Shown here: positions 50,268-58,640 of the stretch, one piece after another
Layout of the letters: each line of letters begins with the position of its first letter
How positions within the stretch are numbered: position 1 is the stretch's first letter
DNA from: Azophilus sp026709365
Lineage (GTDB): Bacteria > Pseudomonadota > Gammaproteobacteria > Pseudomonadales > Azotimanducaceae
Direction: 5' to 3'
Length of the DNA stretch: 64,000 nucleotides
Assembly: GCA_965200175.1 (NCBI GenBank)
Contig: OZ241345.1
Coordinates: forward strand, 3,534,001-3,598,000
Notes under the pieces: generated by a model
Databases searched by the model: none
What the model was told of the DNA's origin: nothing
Seen by the model: the letters and a program-made list of their open reading frames with translations, nothing else
Translations under genes and position numbers: made by a program

Positions 50268-51821
50268 TCAGTGCCGAAAGTGGCGAATGCCGGTAAACAG
50301 CATGGCCAAGCCGTGCTCGTTAGCCGCTTCGATCACCTCTGCGTCCCGCACCGAGCCGCCCGGTTGGATCACTGCCGCCACCCCGGCTTCGGCGGCGGCG
50401 TCCAAGCCGTCGCGGAACGGCAGAAAGGCGTCCGACGCCATGACCGACCCGGCCACTTCCAGCCCTTCGTCCGCCGCCTTTAGGGCAGCGACTCGGGCGC
50501 TGACCACGCGGCTCATCTGGCCTGCGCCAATGCCGATGGTCTGCCCATTGCGGGCATAGACGATGGCGTTGGACTTGACGAACCAAGCCACCCGCCAAGC
50601 GAATCGCAAGTCCCGCGCCTCCTCAGCGGTGGGCTGGCGCTCGGTCACCGCCTTGAGCGCCGCTTCATCCACCTCCAGCGCATCGGCGGTCTGCGCCAGC
50701 AAGCCGCCGCCCACGGTTTTGAGCTCGACGCCGCGGCCGGCGCCGGCGAGTGGTCCGCAGCTCAACAGGCGGAGGTTGCGCTTGGCGCGGGCGACGGCCA
50801 CCGCGGAGGGCGCAATGGCCGGAGCGATGACCACTTCAGCGAACTGCCGCTCCAGCAGTGCGGCAAGCGCGGGGCCGTCGAGTTCGCGGTTGAAGGCGAT
50901 GACGCCGCCGAAGGCCGAGGTGGGATCGGTGGCAAAGGCCCGCTCGTAGGCTTCGCCAAGATCGACGCCCAAGGCCACGCCGCAGGGGTTGGCGTGCTTG
51001 ACGATCGCGCAGGCCGGCTCGGCGAAGGTCTTGACGCACTCCAAGGCGGCGTCGGCATCGACGATGTTGTTGTAGGACAGCGCCTTGCCCTGCAGCTGCT
51101 CGGCGGCGGCAATGGTCCCCGGCGGCACCACATTGCCCGCGTAGAACGCCGCCTCCTGATGGGGATTCTCGCCGTAGCGCATGGCTTGCCGCTTGCGATA
51201 GGCCAAGTTGAGCGCATCCGGCAGGGTCTCCGATGCCGTGTCGCCGCGTCCGAAATAGGCTGCCACGGCGCTGTCATAGGTGGCCGTGTGACGAAATGCC
51301 TTGGCGGCGAAGCGCCGCCGCATGGCCGGATCGACGCGCCGCGCCCGCAACGCCGCCAACACCCCAGGGTAGTCCGTTGGATCGACCACCACCAGAACAT
51401 CCGCGTGGTTCTTGGCGGCGGAGCGGATCAGGGCCGGCCCGCCAATGTCGATGTTGTCGATGGCCAAGGCATCGGTGACGTCGGCCTTGGCGACGGTGTC
51501 GGCAAAGGGATAGAGATTGACCACCACCAAGTCAATGGCAGCGATGCCATGCGCGGCCATCACCTCGCCATCGGTCTCCCGGCGCCCAAGGATGCCGCCA
51601 TGAATCTTCGGATGCAGGGTCTTCACCCGCCCGTCCATGATTTCAGGGAAGCCGGTGTGGCTGGCGACTTCGGTCGCCGGCAGGCCCGCTTCAGCAAGCG
51701 CCCGGCCGGTGCCGCCGGTGGAGAGGATGTCCAGCCCGAGTTCGCGCAACCCAGCGGCCAGCTCAACCAAGCCGGTCTTGTCGGATACGCTGAGCAGGGC
51801 GACGTGGGGATTCATGGCCAA
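50268..51821 (-). CDS. purH: bifunctional AICAR formyltransferase/IMP cyclohydrolase
   Basis: 517 residues; the start is MAMNPHVALLSVSDKTGLVE, with ATG 51821 or 51815. The N-terminal IMP cyclohydrolase has STGGTGRALAEAGLPATEV and MDGRVKTLHPKIHGGIL, and the C-terminal formyltransferase LRYGENPHQEA-like MRYGENPHQEAAFY and KHANPCGVALG. It does the last two steps to IMP. Its start lies 1 bp from the DUF3426 stop, so dusB and fis, usually between them, are absent. Confidence 0.96.
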   Translation of the reverse strand: MAMNPHVALLSVSDKTGLVELAAGLRELGLDILSTGGTGRALAEAGLPATEVASHTGFPEIMDGRVKTLHPKIHGGILGRRETDGEVMAAHGIAAIDLVVVNLYPFADTVAKADVTDALAIDNIDIGGPALIRSAAKNHADVLVVVDPTDYPGVLAALRARRVDPAMRRRFAAKAFRHTATYDSAVAAYFGRGDTASETLPDALNLAYRKRQAMRYGENPHQEAAFYAGNVVPPGTIAAAEQLQGKALSYNNIVDADAALECVKTFAEPACAIVKHANPCGVALGVDLGEAYERAFATDPTSAFGGVIAFNRELDGPALAALLERQFAEVVIAPAIAPSAVAVARAKRNLRLLSCGPLAGAGRGVELKTVGGGLLAQTADALEVDEAALKAVTERQPTAEEARDLRFAWRVAWFVKSNAIVYARNGQTIGIGAGQMSRVVSARVAALKAADEGLEVAGSVMASDAFLPFRDGLDAAAEAGVAAVIQPGGSVRDAEVIEAANEHGLAMLFTGIRHFRH

Positions 51822-51822
51822 G

Positions 51823-52428
51823 CTATTGTAAACCGCGCGTAAACCGCGCCATGAATCGTGATGGAAACGAAATCGTCACCTGCGCCGCTGCCGCGCCGGG
51901 GTGGGGGACGCTCACCGTCACCGGATGGGCGGTTTCAGGGGCCAGCAGGCGCAGGCGGGCCAGCCATTCGGATTGCGGCGGCTCGGCATCCAGATAGTCG
52001 CCGGGTCGGAACCGCTGGCTGCCCACCGGCCCTCCCCCAGCGGTGGCGAACTCAACGTCGAAGGCGGGAAAGGGCGCCGGAATGCGCGCATCGTGAAGGA
52101 CGACGAACTGCACGGCGAGCGCGCCGGGCGATTCGGCATGGCGGCTGATCTCCAGGTTGCGGGCGCGGTAGTCGGTTTGCAGCCACGCGATTTGCACCGC
52201 CAAGGCGGCCAAGGCGAGAACCAGGCCGACCACCACCCAAGCGGGATAGGAGGCTCGAAGGCGCCCGCGCCCGGCAAGCGGCCTCAAGGCTGCGCGCGTG
52301 CGGAAGACCTGCAGGCAGGCGCCGCAACGCAAGCGCCCCTGCGCAGCCGCGAGGTCCGTTTGGTGAGTGTGGAAGCGGGTGCCGCAGTGGGGACACTCGA
52401 CGGTCAAATGGGTTGCGCGCTCAGCCAT
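51823..52428 (-). CDS. zinc-ribbon and DUF3426 membrane protein
   Basis: 201 residues. The N-terminal MJ0042-type zinc ribbon has CPHCGTRF and CGACLQVF (two CxxC pairs), then one membrane helix (YPAWVVVGLVLALAALAVQI), then a DUF3426 beta domain (ARIPAPFPAFDVEF, FRPGDYLD). The family normally follows prmA; its function is unknown. Its ATG overlaps the prmA stop by 8 nt (ATGGCTGA). Confidence 0.9.
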   Translation of the reverse strand: MAERATHLTVECPHCGTRFHTHQTDLAAAQGRLRCGACLQVFRTRAALRPLAGRGRLRASYPAWVVVGLVLALAALAVQIAWLQTDYRARNLEISRHAESPGALAVQFVVLHDARIPAPFPAFDVEFATAGGGPVGSQRFRPGDYLDAEPPQSEWLARLRLLAPETAHPVTVSVPHPGAAAAQVTISFPSRFMARFTRGLQ

Positions 52429-53470
52429 GCCGCCGCCCCGTCAGGCGCGCCCACTCGCCGTCAATGGACGGCGGCTCAAAGGTGAGGCTCGTGTAGGCTG
52501 CGGCCACCATGTCGATCTGCGTCTCCAAAAGGCCTGCCAAGACCAATTGCCCGCCAGCAGTCAGGCAGCCGCTAAGCGTCGGGGCCAGCTCAATGAGGGT
52601 GTTGGCGAGGATGTTGGCCAGCACCACGTCAAATGCCGGTTGCGGCGCAAGGGCCTCTGGCGTGGTGACGGCATCCAAGGCAACGCCGTTGAAGCCGGCA
52701 TTCGCCTTCGTGGCCGAAAGCGCCTGCGGCTCGACATCGACGGCCACCACGCGAGCCGCGCCGAGCAGCGCGGCGGCGATGCCGAGAATGCCGGAACCGC
52801 ATCCGTAGTCGAGCACCGAGCGCCCCTCAAGGCGGGCATCCGCCAGCCACGCCAAGCAGGATCGCGTGGTCGGGTGCTGTCCTGAGCCGAAGGCCAGGCC
52901 CGGATCCAAGCGCAACGTGGCGTCAGGCCATTCGGCCGTTCGGCGGAGCGGCGCTGCGGAAACGGGCGGGATTCCCAAGGTCGGGGTTGTTTCGCCCCCG
53001 CCTTGAGCCGGGGTCCTTGCCTGCGCAAGGGGGAGCGGCGCATCGCGGGGGACAACCGCCAGACGGTCAGCGAAGCGCAGTTCGGGCGCATCGCCCGGGC
53101 GGGGAGCGGCCCAGTCCTCGTCGCCCAGCCAATCAACGCAGCTTGCGCCAACGCCGCCAAGCGCCGAGTGCAATGCCTGGGCATCCACGGTCGGCGGGAA
53201 AAGCCCGGTCACGGTCACTCGGGGCCAGAGCGGAACGGCCCCCGGCGGCGGCTCGAGCACCTCGTCGCCGACCAACCCGCCGCCGTCGAAGCCCTTGGCT
53301 GGCGCCTGACTGGACTGCCGTCGGCGCTGATGCAACAACCCGCCAGCCACCGAGGGGTGCGCGGCTGTCTGGTGAAAGGACGCCGACAAGGCGCCGCAAG
53401 CCAGCATCCGCTCGGCCAGCGCCTCAGCCGAAGCGACAGCCGCCTCGACGCTGATCCTCAACCAAGGCAT
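52421..53470 (-). CDS. prmA: ribosomal protein L11 methyltransferase with two insertions
   Basis: 349 residues from MPWLRISVEAAV (the Escherichia enzyme has 293). The substrate-binding N-domain is followed by the class-I methyltransferase: LDPGLAFGSGQHPTT, VLDYGCGSGILGIAAALLG (motif I), DVVLANILANTLIELAP. Two extra blocks stand out: residues ~36-70 (LLHQRRRQSSQAPAKGFDGG) and ~143-178 (QARTPAQGGGETTPTLG). Both interrupt conserved strands but keep the frame, and their DNA carries inverted repeats. The enzyme trimethylates L11. Confidence 0.92.
   Translation of the reverse strand: MPWLRISVEAAVASAEALAERMLACGALSASFHQTAAHPSVAGGLLHQRRRQSSQAPAKGFDGGGLVGDEVLEPPPGAVPLWPRVTVTGLFPPTVDAQALHSALGGVGASCVDWLGDEDWAAPRPGDAPELRFADRLAVVPRDAPLPLAQARTPAQGGGETTPTLGIPPVSAAPLRRTAEWPDATLRLDPGLAFGSGQHPTTRSCLAWLADARLEGRSVLDYGCGSGILGIAAALLGAARVVAVDVEPQALSATKANAGFNGVALDAVTTPEALAPQPAFDVVLANILANTLIELAPTLSGCLTAGGQLVLAGLLETQIDMVAAAYTSLTFEPPSIDGEWARLTGRRHG
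52996..53030. repeat. paired small hairpins inside prmA insertion 2
   Basis: CCCCG with CGGGG (52996-53013), followed at once by CCTTGC-ctgc-GCAAGG (53015-53030), within the second extra block of prmA. This echoes the two-hairpin plan of family A but with different stems. Confidence 0.6.
53296..53349. repeat. inverted repeat bounding prmA insertion 1
   Basis: A 9-bp arm TGGCTGGCG (53296-53304) and its exact complement CGCCAGCCA (53341-53349) flank the middle of the first extra block of prmA. Confidence 0.6.
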
Positions 53471-53556
53471 CCTTAAGTCCCCATCCCGCGAACGAGTGTG
53501 ATTATGCGTCCAAAACCCGCTGTTTCGCAGGCTGCGGACCCGAACGGCGGCGAAGG

Positions 53557-53976
53557 CTACTCGATGCGAAACAGGGCTTGGCCCGAACTGACCGGCTCGC
53601 CGTCTGCCGTCAGGATCTCCACCACCTGGCCCGCCGCGTCCGAGGGAATCTCGTTCATCATCTTCATGCTTTCGATGATGCAAAGCACGTCGCCGACGCC
53701 GATTCGGGCGCCAAGATGAACGAAAGGGGCCGCGCTCGGCGCTGGGGCGGCATGGAAGGTGCCGGCCATGGGCGCGTTTATGGTGGTCCGGCGCTTCACC
53801 GACGTGGGCTTGGCATCCTCGGCCAAGGCGGGCGCCGCGGTTGGCTCCTCAGCCGCCTTGCCCCGGCCGCCGGGACGAACGATGCGGATGGCCTCCTCGC
53901 CGCTTTTCACCTCCAGCTCGGCAATGCCGGACTCCTCCACGAGCTCAATGAGCTTCTTGACCTTGCGCAAGTCCAT
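53557..53976 (-). CDS. accB: biotin carboxyl carrier protein of acetyl-CoA carboxylase
   Basis: 139 residues: an N-terminal helix (MDLRKVKKLIELVEESGIAE), a Pro/Ala linker and a biotinyl domain with the biotin lysine in IIESMKMMNEI. The AccB thumb is present. In most relatives accC follows at once and prmA comes next. Here only 86 bp separate accB from prmA, so the biotin carboxylase gene is not in its usual place. Confidence 0.95.
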   Translation of the reverse strand: MDLRKVKKLIELVEESGIAELEVKSGEEAIRIVRPGGRGKAAEEPTAAPALAEDAKPTSVKRRTTINAPMAGTFHAAPAPSAAPFVHLGARIGVGDVLCIIESMKMMNEIPSDAAGQVVEILTADGEPVSSGQALFRIE

Positions 53977-53997
53977 TGCCGTCCCCCAAACCGCCGT

Positions 53998-54435
53998 TCA
54001 GCCTTCGACCTTGGCCATGAGCGCCTCCAAGGCGAACAGGTAGCCCTGGGCCCCGCAGCCGGTGATCACCGCTTGGGCGATGTCGGACAGGTAGGAGGTT
54101 TGGCGGAAGCCTTCCCGCGCATGGACGTTGGACAGATGCACCTCAATGAAGGGCAGGCCGACCCCCAAAAAGGCATCCCTCAGCGCGATGCTGGTGTGGG
54201 TGAAGGCGCCTGGATTGATGACGATGCCGACCGCTTCGCCCTGCGCGCGGTGAATGCGCTCCACGAGTTCATGCTCGGCGTTGGACTGCCGGCACTCCGC
54301 TTCGTGGCCTCTCGACGCCACCAACGCGCTGATGCGGGCATTGATGTCGGCCAAGGTGTCGTGGCCGTAAATCGCAGGCTCCCGGCTACCGAGCAGGTTC
54401 AGGTTGGGGCCGTGCAGGACGAGAAACTTAGCCAC
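53998..54435 (-). CDS. aroQ: type II 3-dehydroquinate dehydratase
   Basis: 145 residues, a small dodecameric enzyme of the shikimate path. The start VLHGPNLNLLGSREPAIYG has the catalytic tyrosine; INPGAFTHTSIALRDA and FIEVHLSNVHARE with its histidine follow. Directly upstream of accB, 21 bp, as in other gammaproteobacteria. Confidence 0.95.
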   Translation of the reverse strand: MAKFLVLHGPNLNLLGSREPAIYGHDTLADINARISALVASRGHEAECRQSNAEHELVERIHRAQGEAVGIVINPGAFTHTSIALRDAFLGVGLPFIEVHLSNVHAREGFRQTSYLSDIAQAVITGCGAQGYLFALEALMAKVEG

Positions 54436-54502
54436 AGAATGATGCGCTCCTCAACGGACGCGGGGATTCTCCCCGATCGCGCCCCAAATGTACAGATATG
54501 CG

Positions 54503-56407
54503 TTAGATGCCTGCAAGATCACTGAAGTTGACCGAATTTTGAACAAAGTCGCCTTCGCCGCCGCCCCAGCTTCGCAGAACCGTTTCCAAATGCTCGGCCA
54601 ACGCTTGCGCGCCGATTTCGCCCTGCACCCGCAGGGACTTCAGCTCCCGGCCGTTGCGGTCGAAGAACACTAGGCTGGGGGGGCCAAACAGTCCGAAGGC
54701 GTTGAGCAGCGCCTTGTCCTGCGCATCATTGGCCGTCACGTCGGCGCGCAACAACTGAAACTCGGCCAGGCGGCTGGCCACCTCCGGCACTGGAAACACC
54801 GAACGCTCCATGACCTTGCAGGAAATGCACCAGTCAGCGTAAAGGTCGAGCAGCGTCAGACGGCCAGCGCCCGCGCCTGCGTCGATTCCCGCTTGGACAT
54901 CCTCAAGGCTGCCGACGGGACGCCACTGCAACTCGCCGCCCCCTTCCGAGGGCGGGACAGTGGCGAAGTGCTGCAAGGGCCGCAGCGGATCATTGGCGCC
55001 GCTGGCCGCGCCAATCAGCAGCAGCGCCCCATAGATGGCCGCAGCGAAGCCCGCCGCCTTCCTCAATTTGCCCCAACCCGCCGAGGCGGACGTGTCCAAG
55101 CCGCCCAGATAGGCGCTGCTGCCGATCAGCAGCGCCGCCCAAAGGGCCAGGGAGGCGGGGCCGGGCACCACCCGCTCCAGCAGCCAGATGGCGACAGCCA
55201 GCAGGCCGACCCCAAAGACCGCCTTGACGGCGTTCATCCATGCGCCGGCCCGGGGCAAAAGATGGCCCCCGCTGGAGCCAATGACGAGCAGGGGCACGCC
55301 CATGCCGAGCCCAAGGGCGAGCAGGGCGGCGGCGCCAAGCACGGCGTCTTGGCTGGCGCTGATGTAGATCAGCGCTCCGGCCAACGGCGCGGACACGCAA
55401 GGCGAGACCACCAGGGCGGACAGGGCGCCCATGACCAAAACGCCCAGGTGCTTGCCACCGCCTAGGCGTCCGCCCAGGGCATCGAGCGAATTCTGCCAGC
55501 GCTGCGGCAGGCGCAGTTCATAGAAGCCGAACATGGCCAGCGACAGCCCGACGAACAGCGCGGCGAAGACGATGAGCACCAGCGGCGACTGCAGCGCCGC
55601 CTGCAGGTTCAGGCTGGCGCCGAACAGGCCCATCAGGGTGCCGACCGCAGCGTAGGTGAAGGCCATGCCAAGCACGTAGGCCAACGACAGGCTGAAGGCC
55701 CGCCAGCGGGTTGGCGTTTGCGCGTCGCCGACGATGATGCTGGACAGGATGGGCACCATGGGCAGCACGCAGGGCGTGAACGCAAGGCCAATGCCGCCGA
55801 TGAAGAACAGCGCCATCGCCAGCAGCAGCCCCCCTTCGGCGAGCGTCCTGGCCAGCCGTTGCCCTTCGGTGGCGGGCGCAGCGGAGGTTGGCGCCGATTC
55901 GGCGGCGGGCGCGGCAGACGGCGCGACGGCCGCATCCACCAGCACCCAGCGGCGTTCAGGCGGATAGCACAGGCCGGCTTCGGCGCAGCCTTGGTAGGAA
56001 ATGCCCACCTCGACGGGGCCTTGGGCATTGCGGATCGGCACCCGGGCCTGGGCGCGGTGGTAGTAAACCTCCACCGCGCCGAAGTACTCATCGACCTTGG
56101 CCTTTCCCGGCGGCAGCTCTGCCGGGCCCAAGACCGCGGCCTCGGGGTTCCTCAACGTGAAGTCGAAGCGATGGCGGTAGAGGTAGTAGCCTTGGGGCAT
56201 GTCCCAGTAGGCCAGCAACGCGCCATCGTCAGCGGTTTCCGTGGACAGCGCGAAGGCTTCGTCCACGGGCAGGAACTCCGGCTCCTCGAACAGCCCAGAC
56301 CGCTCCCCGGCCGCAGCGGCCGGGGCGGCGCCAAACGCCAGCGCCACCACCAACGTCCACCGGGAGGTCAATGACCCGGTCGCGGCCATCCAGCAATTCC
56401 CATTCAT
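54503..56407 (-). CDS. dsbD: thiol:disulfide interchange protein DsbD
   Basis: 634 residues. It has a signal peptide (WTLVVALAFGAAPAAAA) and an N-terminal periplasmic domain with the redox pair YQGCAEAGLCYPPERRW. The eight-helix membrane part has the cysteines FTPCVLPMVPIL and VVSPCVSAPLAGALIYI. The C-terminal thioredoxin-like domain has DWCISCKVME. It carries electrons from cytoplasmic thioredoxin to periplasmic DsbC/DsbG and cytochrome maturation. It leads the dsbD-aroQ-accB-prmA-DUF3426-purH-purD series. Confidence 0.94.
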   Translation of the reverse strand: MNGNCWMAATGSLTSRWTLVVALAFGAAPAAAAGERSGLFEEPEFLPVDEAFALSTETADDGALLAYWDMPQGYYLYRHRFDFTLRNPEAAVLGPAELPPGKAKVDEYFGAVEVYYHRAQARVPIRNAQGPVEVGISYQGCAEAGLCYPPERRWVLVDAAVAPSAAPAAESAPTSAAPATEGQRLARTLAEGGLLLAMALFFIGGIGLAFTPCVLPMVPILSSIIVGDAQTPTRWRAFSLSLAYVLGMAFTYAAVGTLMGLFGASLNLQAALQSPLVLIVFAALFVGLSLAMFGFYELRLPQRWQNSLDALGGRLGGGKHLGVLVMGALSALVVSPCVSAPLAGALIYISASQDAVLGAAALLALGLGMGVPLLVIGSSGGHLLPRAGAWMNAVKAVFGVGLLAVAIWLLERVVPGPASLALWAALLIGSSAYLGGLDTSASAGWGKLRKAAGFAAAIYGALLLIGAASGANDPLRPLQHFATVPPSEGGGELQWRPVGSLEDVQAGIDAGAGAGRLTLLDLYADWCISCKVMERSVFPVPEVASRLAEFQLLRADVTANDAQDKALLNAFGLFGPPSLVFFDRNGRELKSLRVQGEIGAQALAEHLETVLRSWGGGEGDFVQNSVNFSDLAGI

Positions 56408-56455
56408 GTCCTTAAGCCACCTTCAGCCAACGAAGTTGGGCGGGTTACCCGGTTC

Positions 56456-56545
56456 AGTTCGAGGGCGGGACGCCCGCTCCGGGGCGAAACGCCCGCTTCA
56501 GGCGAGATCCCCGGAGCGAGGGCGGGACGCCCTCGACCGAATCAC
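56456..56545 (-). repeat. family B intergenic repeat, copy 3
   Basis: GAGGGCGGGACGCCC, then CTCCGGGGCGAAACGCCC and CCGGAGCGAGGGCGGGACG. It is the reverse complement of the right part of copy 2 (38325-38395). It lies upstream of dsbD and abuts family A copy 5. Confidence 0.75.
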
Positions 56546-56683
56546 GACGGTGACCTGAGTCAAACTGAGCCATTACTGACCATGCCCGTTGCTGTGCGGG
56601 CTCAGAAACATATCGGAAACTAGCCTGCGCTGCGAGCGCGGAGTTTCGCGCAGCGAAACTCCATCCGCGACCGTCAGGTCGCG
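56542..56683 (+). repeat. family A two-hairpin repeat, copy 5 (long form)
   Basis: Starts GAATCACGACGGTGA, has GTCAAACTGAGCCATTACT and CTCAGAAACAT, then stem 1 GGAGTTTCGC-gca-GCGAAACTCC (56640-56662) and stem 2 GCGACC-gtca-GGTCGC (56667-56682). Long-range similarity to copy 2 in inverse orientation. Confidence 0.88.
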
Positions 56684-56750
56684 CCTGCTGGCAAGTTACG
56701 AAGTCAGAGGGCAATATACTCGGTTTTGCAACCTGATCGTGAATCGGCCG

Positions 56751-57461
56751 ATGGCCTTCGGCGCTCTCAACAAAGCCCGCTTGCGCATGCTCGCCCTGTG
56801 GGCGCTCGCCACGCTGCTGGCTGGCTGCGAGACGGCCCAAGCGCCGGAGCAGCTGCCGGCGGGGCATCGCCCGCAGCCTGCGGAGCCCGCGCCGGTCGAG
56901 GATGCGCGCATCGGTCGGCTGCTTGAGGCGGCCGAGCAAGCGTTGGCCGAGGATCGGCTCACCACCCCGCAGGCGGGCAGCGCCCACAGCCTCTACCGGG
57001 AGATTCTCAAGCTCAACCCCGGCGATCAACGCGCCCAGCGCGGCTTCGAGAAGATCGTGGAACGCTACGTGAAGCTGGCGCTGACGGCCGCCGAGCGGCA
57101 ACGCTACGCCCAAGGGCGTTTGATGCTTGAACGGGCGCGGGAGGTTGATCCGGCGCATCCAGCCATCGCTCCGACCGAGAGGCAACTGGAATTGCTGGAG
57201 AACGCCCGTCGCGACAAAGTGCGGCTGGACGCCGAAGCGCTTGCCAACCGGGCCAGCGCGGTGCGCAGCACGCTCAAGCGACTTGGCCAGCGAGCCAGCG
57301 AGGGGGGCTGCCGGGTAAGCATCAACGCCCGGTCGGACGCCGAGGGCCGCTGGGTGTACCAGCAACTGAACAGCGGCGCCGGTGACGCCCGAGTGCGCGC
57401 GCGCCTCACCGTAGCCTCGCCGCCCAGCGTGGAGCTAACGTGCTTCTCCGACGGCGGCTAA
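56751..57461 (+). CDS. outer-membrane-type lipoprotein with helical repeats
   Basis: 236 residues from ATG 56751 or ATG 56787. The lipoprotein signal LRMLALWALATLLAGC has its cysteine at residue ~26. A helical region follows (GRLLEAAEQALAEDRL, HSLYREILKLNPGDQRAQRG, QGRLMLERAREVDPAHPAI), in TPR-like style, and a short beta end. The family is not recognised. It lies 64 bp before DUF2333 in the same direction. Confidence 0.75.
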   Translation: MAFGALNKARLRMLALWALATLLAGCETAQAPEQLPAGHRPQPAEPAPVEDARIGRLLEAAEQALAEDRLTTPQAGSAHSLYREILKLNPGDQRAQRGFEKIVERYVKLALTAAERQRYAQGRLMLERAREVDPAHPAIAPTERQLELLENARRDKVRLDAEALANRASAVRSTLKRLGQRASEGGCRVSINARSDAEGRWVYQQLNSGAGDARVRARLTVASPPSVELTCFSDGG

Positions 57462-57525
57462 CGACTTGCCCGCGGGCAGTGCTATGGTGCGGGGCCACGG
57501 TCTCCTCGCCAACAGGCGAACGAAC

Positions 57526-58572
57526 ATGAACTGGAAATTCTGGCAGGCCAAGCCCCGTTTCAAAGCCCCGGGTTTCGGCGGCGGCAGCAAGTTGGGCGTC
57601 AAAGCCGCCGCCGGCTTGGTCGCAGCCTATCTTGGTGCTTGCGCCTTCCTCGCCTGGTGGTGGGATGATGAGCCGCCGCCGTTCGACGTGCGGCAAAACG
57701 CGGATCTTCAGTTCGCGTCAGCTGATGAGGCGGCGGTCATCGGCACGACCACCACCGCCACGCTCATTCGGCTGGCTGAGACCCTGCTCGACAAACGCGG
57801 CGGCTACCTGTCCAACGACCTCTTCCCGCCGGGGCTGTGGATGGACAACATACCCAATTGGGAGTTCGGCGTTCTGGTGCAGGTTCGCGATGCCGCCCGC
57901 GCCTATCGCATCGACTTCGCCCGCTCCCAAAGCCAATCCAAGGAAGATGCGGACCTGCAGCTGGCCGAAGGCCAGTTCTTCTTCGACAACTCCAGCTGGA
58001 TATTCCCCAGCAGCGAGGGCGAGTACCGCCAAGGCATCCGCCACGTCAACGCCTACCTGGGCCGCTTGTCGGACCCCGCCGAGCCCGACGCGCAGTTCTA
58101 CGCCCGGGCGGACAACCTCCAGCAATGGCTGCAAGGGGTGGAGACGCGGCTGGGCAGCCTCGCGCAGCGGCTCTCGGCGAGCGTCGGCAAGCGGCAGCTC
58201 AACATCGACTTGGCAGGGGACGCCGCCGCCGTGCAAGCCACGGACGCGCCCGGCGAGCAGGAGTACAAGACGCCTTGGCTCGAAATCGACGACGTGTTCT
58301 ACCAGGCCCGGGGGCAGACTTGGGCACTGCTGCACCTGCTGCGGGCCATTGAGCATGACTTCGGCGACGTGCTGGACAACAAGAACGCCCGGGTCAGCGT
58401 CCAGCAGATCATCCGCGACCTGGAACCGACCCAGGACACACTCTGGAGCCCGGTGGTGCTCAACGGCAGCGGCATGGGCTTTCTCGCCAACCACTCCCTG
58501 GTGATGGCCTCCCACATCTCCCGCGTCAACGCGGCGATCATTGATCTGCGGTCGCTGCTCGCTCAAGGGTGA
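57526..58572 (+). CDS. DUF2333 family membrane protein
   Basis: 348 residues, MNWKFWQAKPRFKAPGFGGG, with a membrane helix at about 25-45 (AAAGLVAAYLGACAFLAWWW) and a large extracytoplasmic part (GGYLSNDLFPPGLWMDNIPN, QLNIDLAGDAAA, LLHLLRAIEHDFGDVLDNKN). DUF2333 is well conserved in gammaproteobacteria but has no known role. The frame is open upstream from 57466. Confidence 0.88.
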   Translation: MNWKFWQAKPRFKAPGFGGGSKLGVKAAAGLVAAYLGACAFLAWWWDDEPPPFDVRQNADLQFASADEAAVIGTTTTATLIRLAETLLDKRGGYLSNDLFPPGLWMDNIPNWEFGVLVQVRDAARAYRIDFARSQSQSKEDADLQLAEGQFFFDNSSWIFPSSEGEYRQGIRHVNAYLGRLSDPAEPDAQFYARADNLQQWLQGVETRLGSLAQRLSASVGKRQLNIDLAGDAAAVQATDAPGEQEYKTPWLEIDDVFYQARGQTWALLHLLRAIEHDFGDVLDNKNARVSVQQIIRDLEPTQDTLWSPVVLNGSGMGFLANHSLVMASHISRVNAAIIDLRSLLAQG

Positions 58573-58607
58573 GGCATCCAACTGACGAGCGGCAGATTGA
58601 ATCTTGG

Positions 58608-58634
58608 CAATTTGAAGATTAAATCTTCAAATTG
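58608..58634. promoter_or_regulatory. 27-bp perfect palindrome, probable operator
   Basis: CAATTTGAAGATT and its exact complement around a central A. It overlaps the start region of the DUF4143 ATPase (ATG 58641). AT-rich in a GC-rich region, it is well placed as an autorepressor site. Confidence 0.65.
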
Positions 58635-58640
58635 TCGGTC

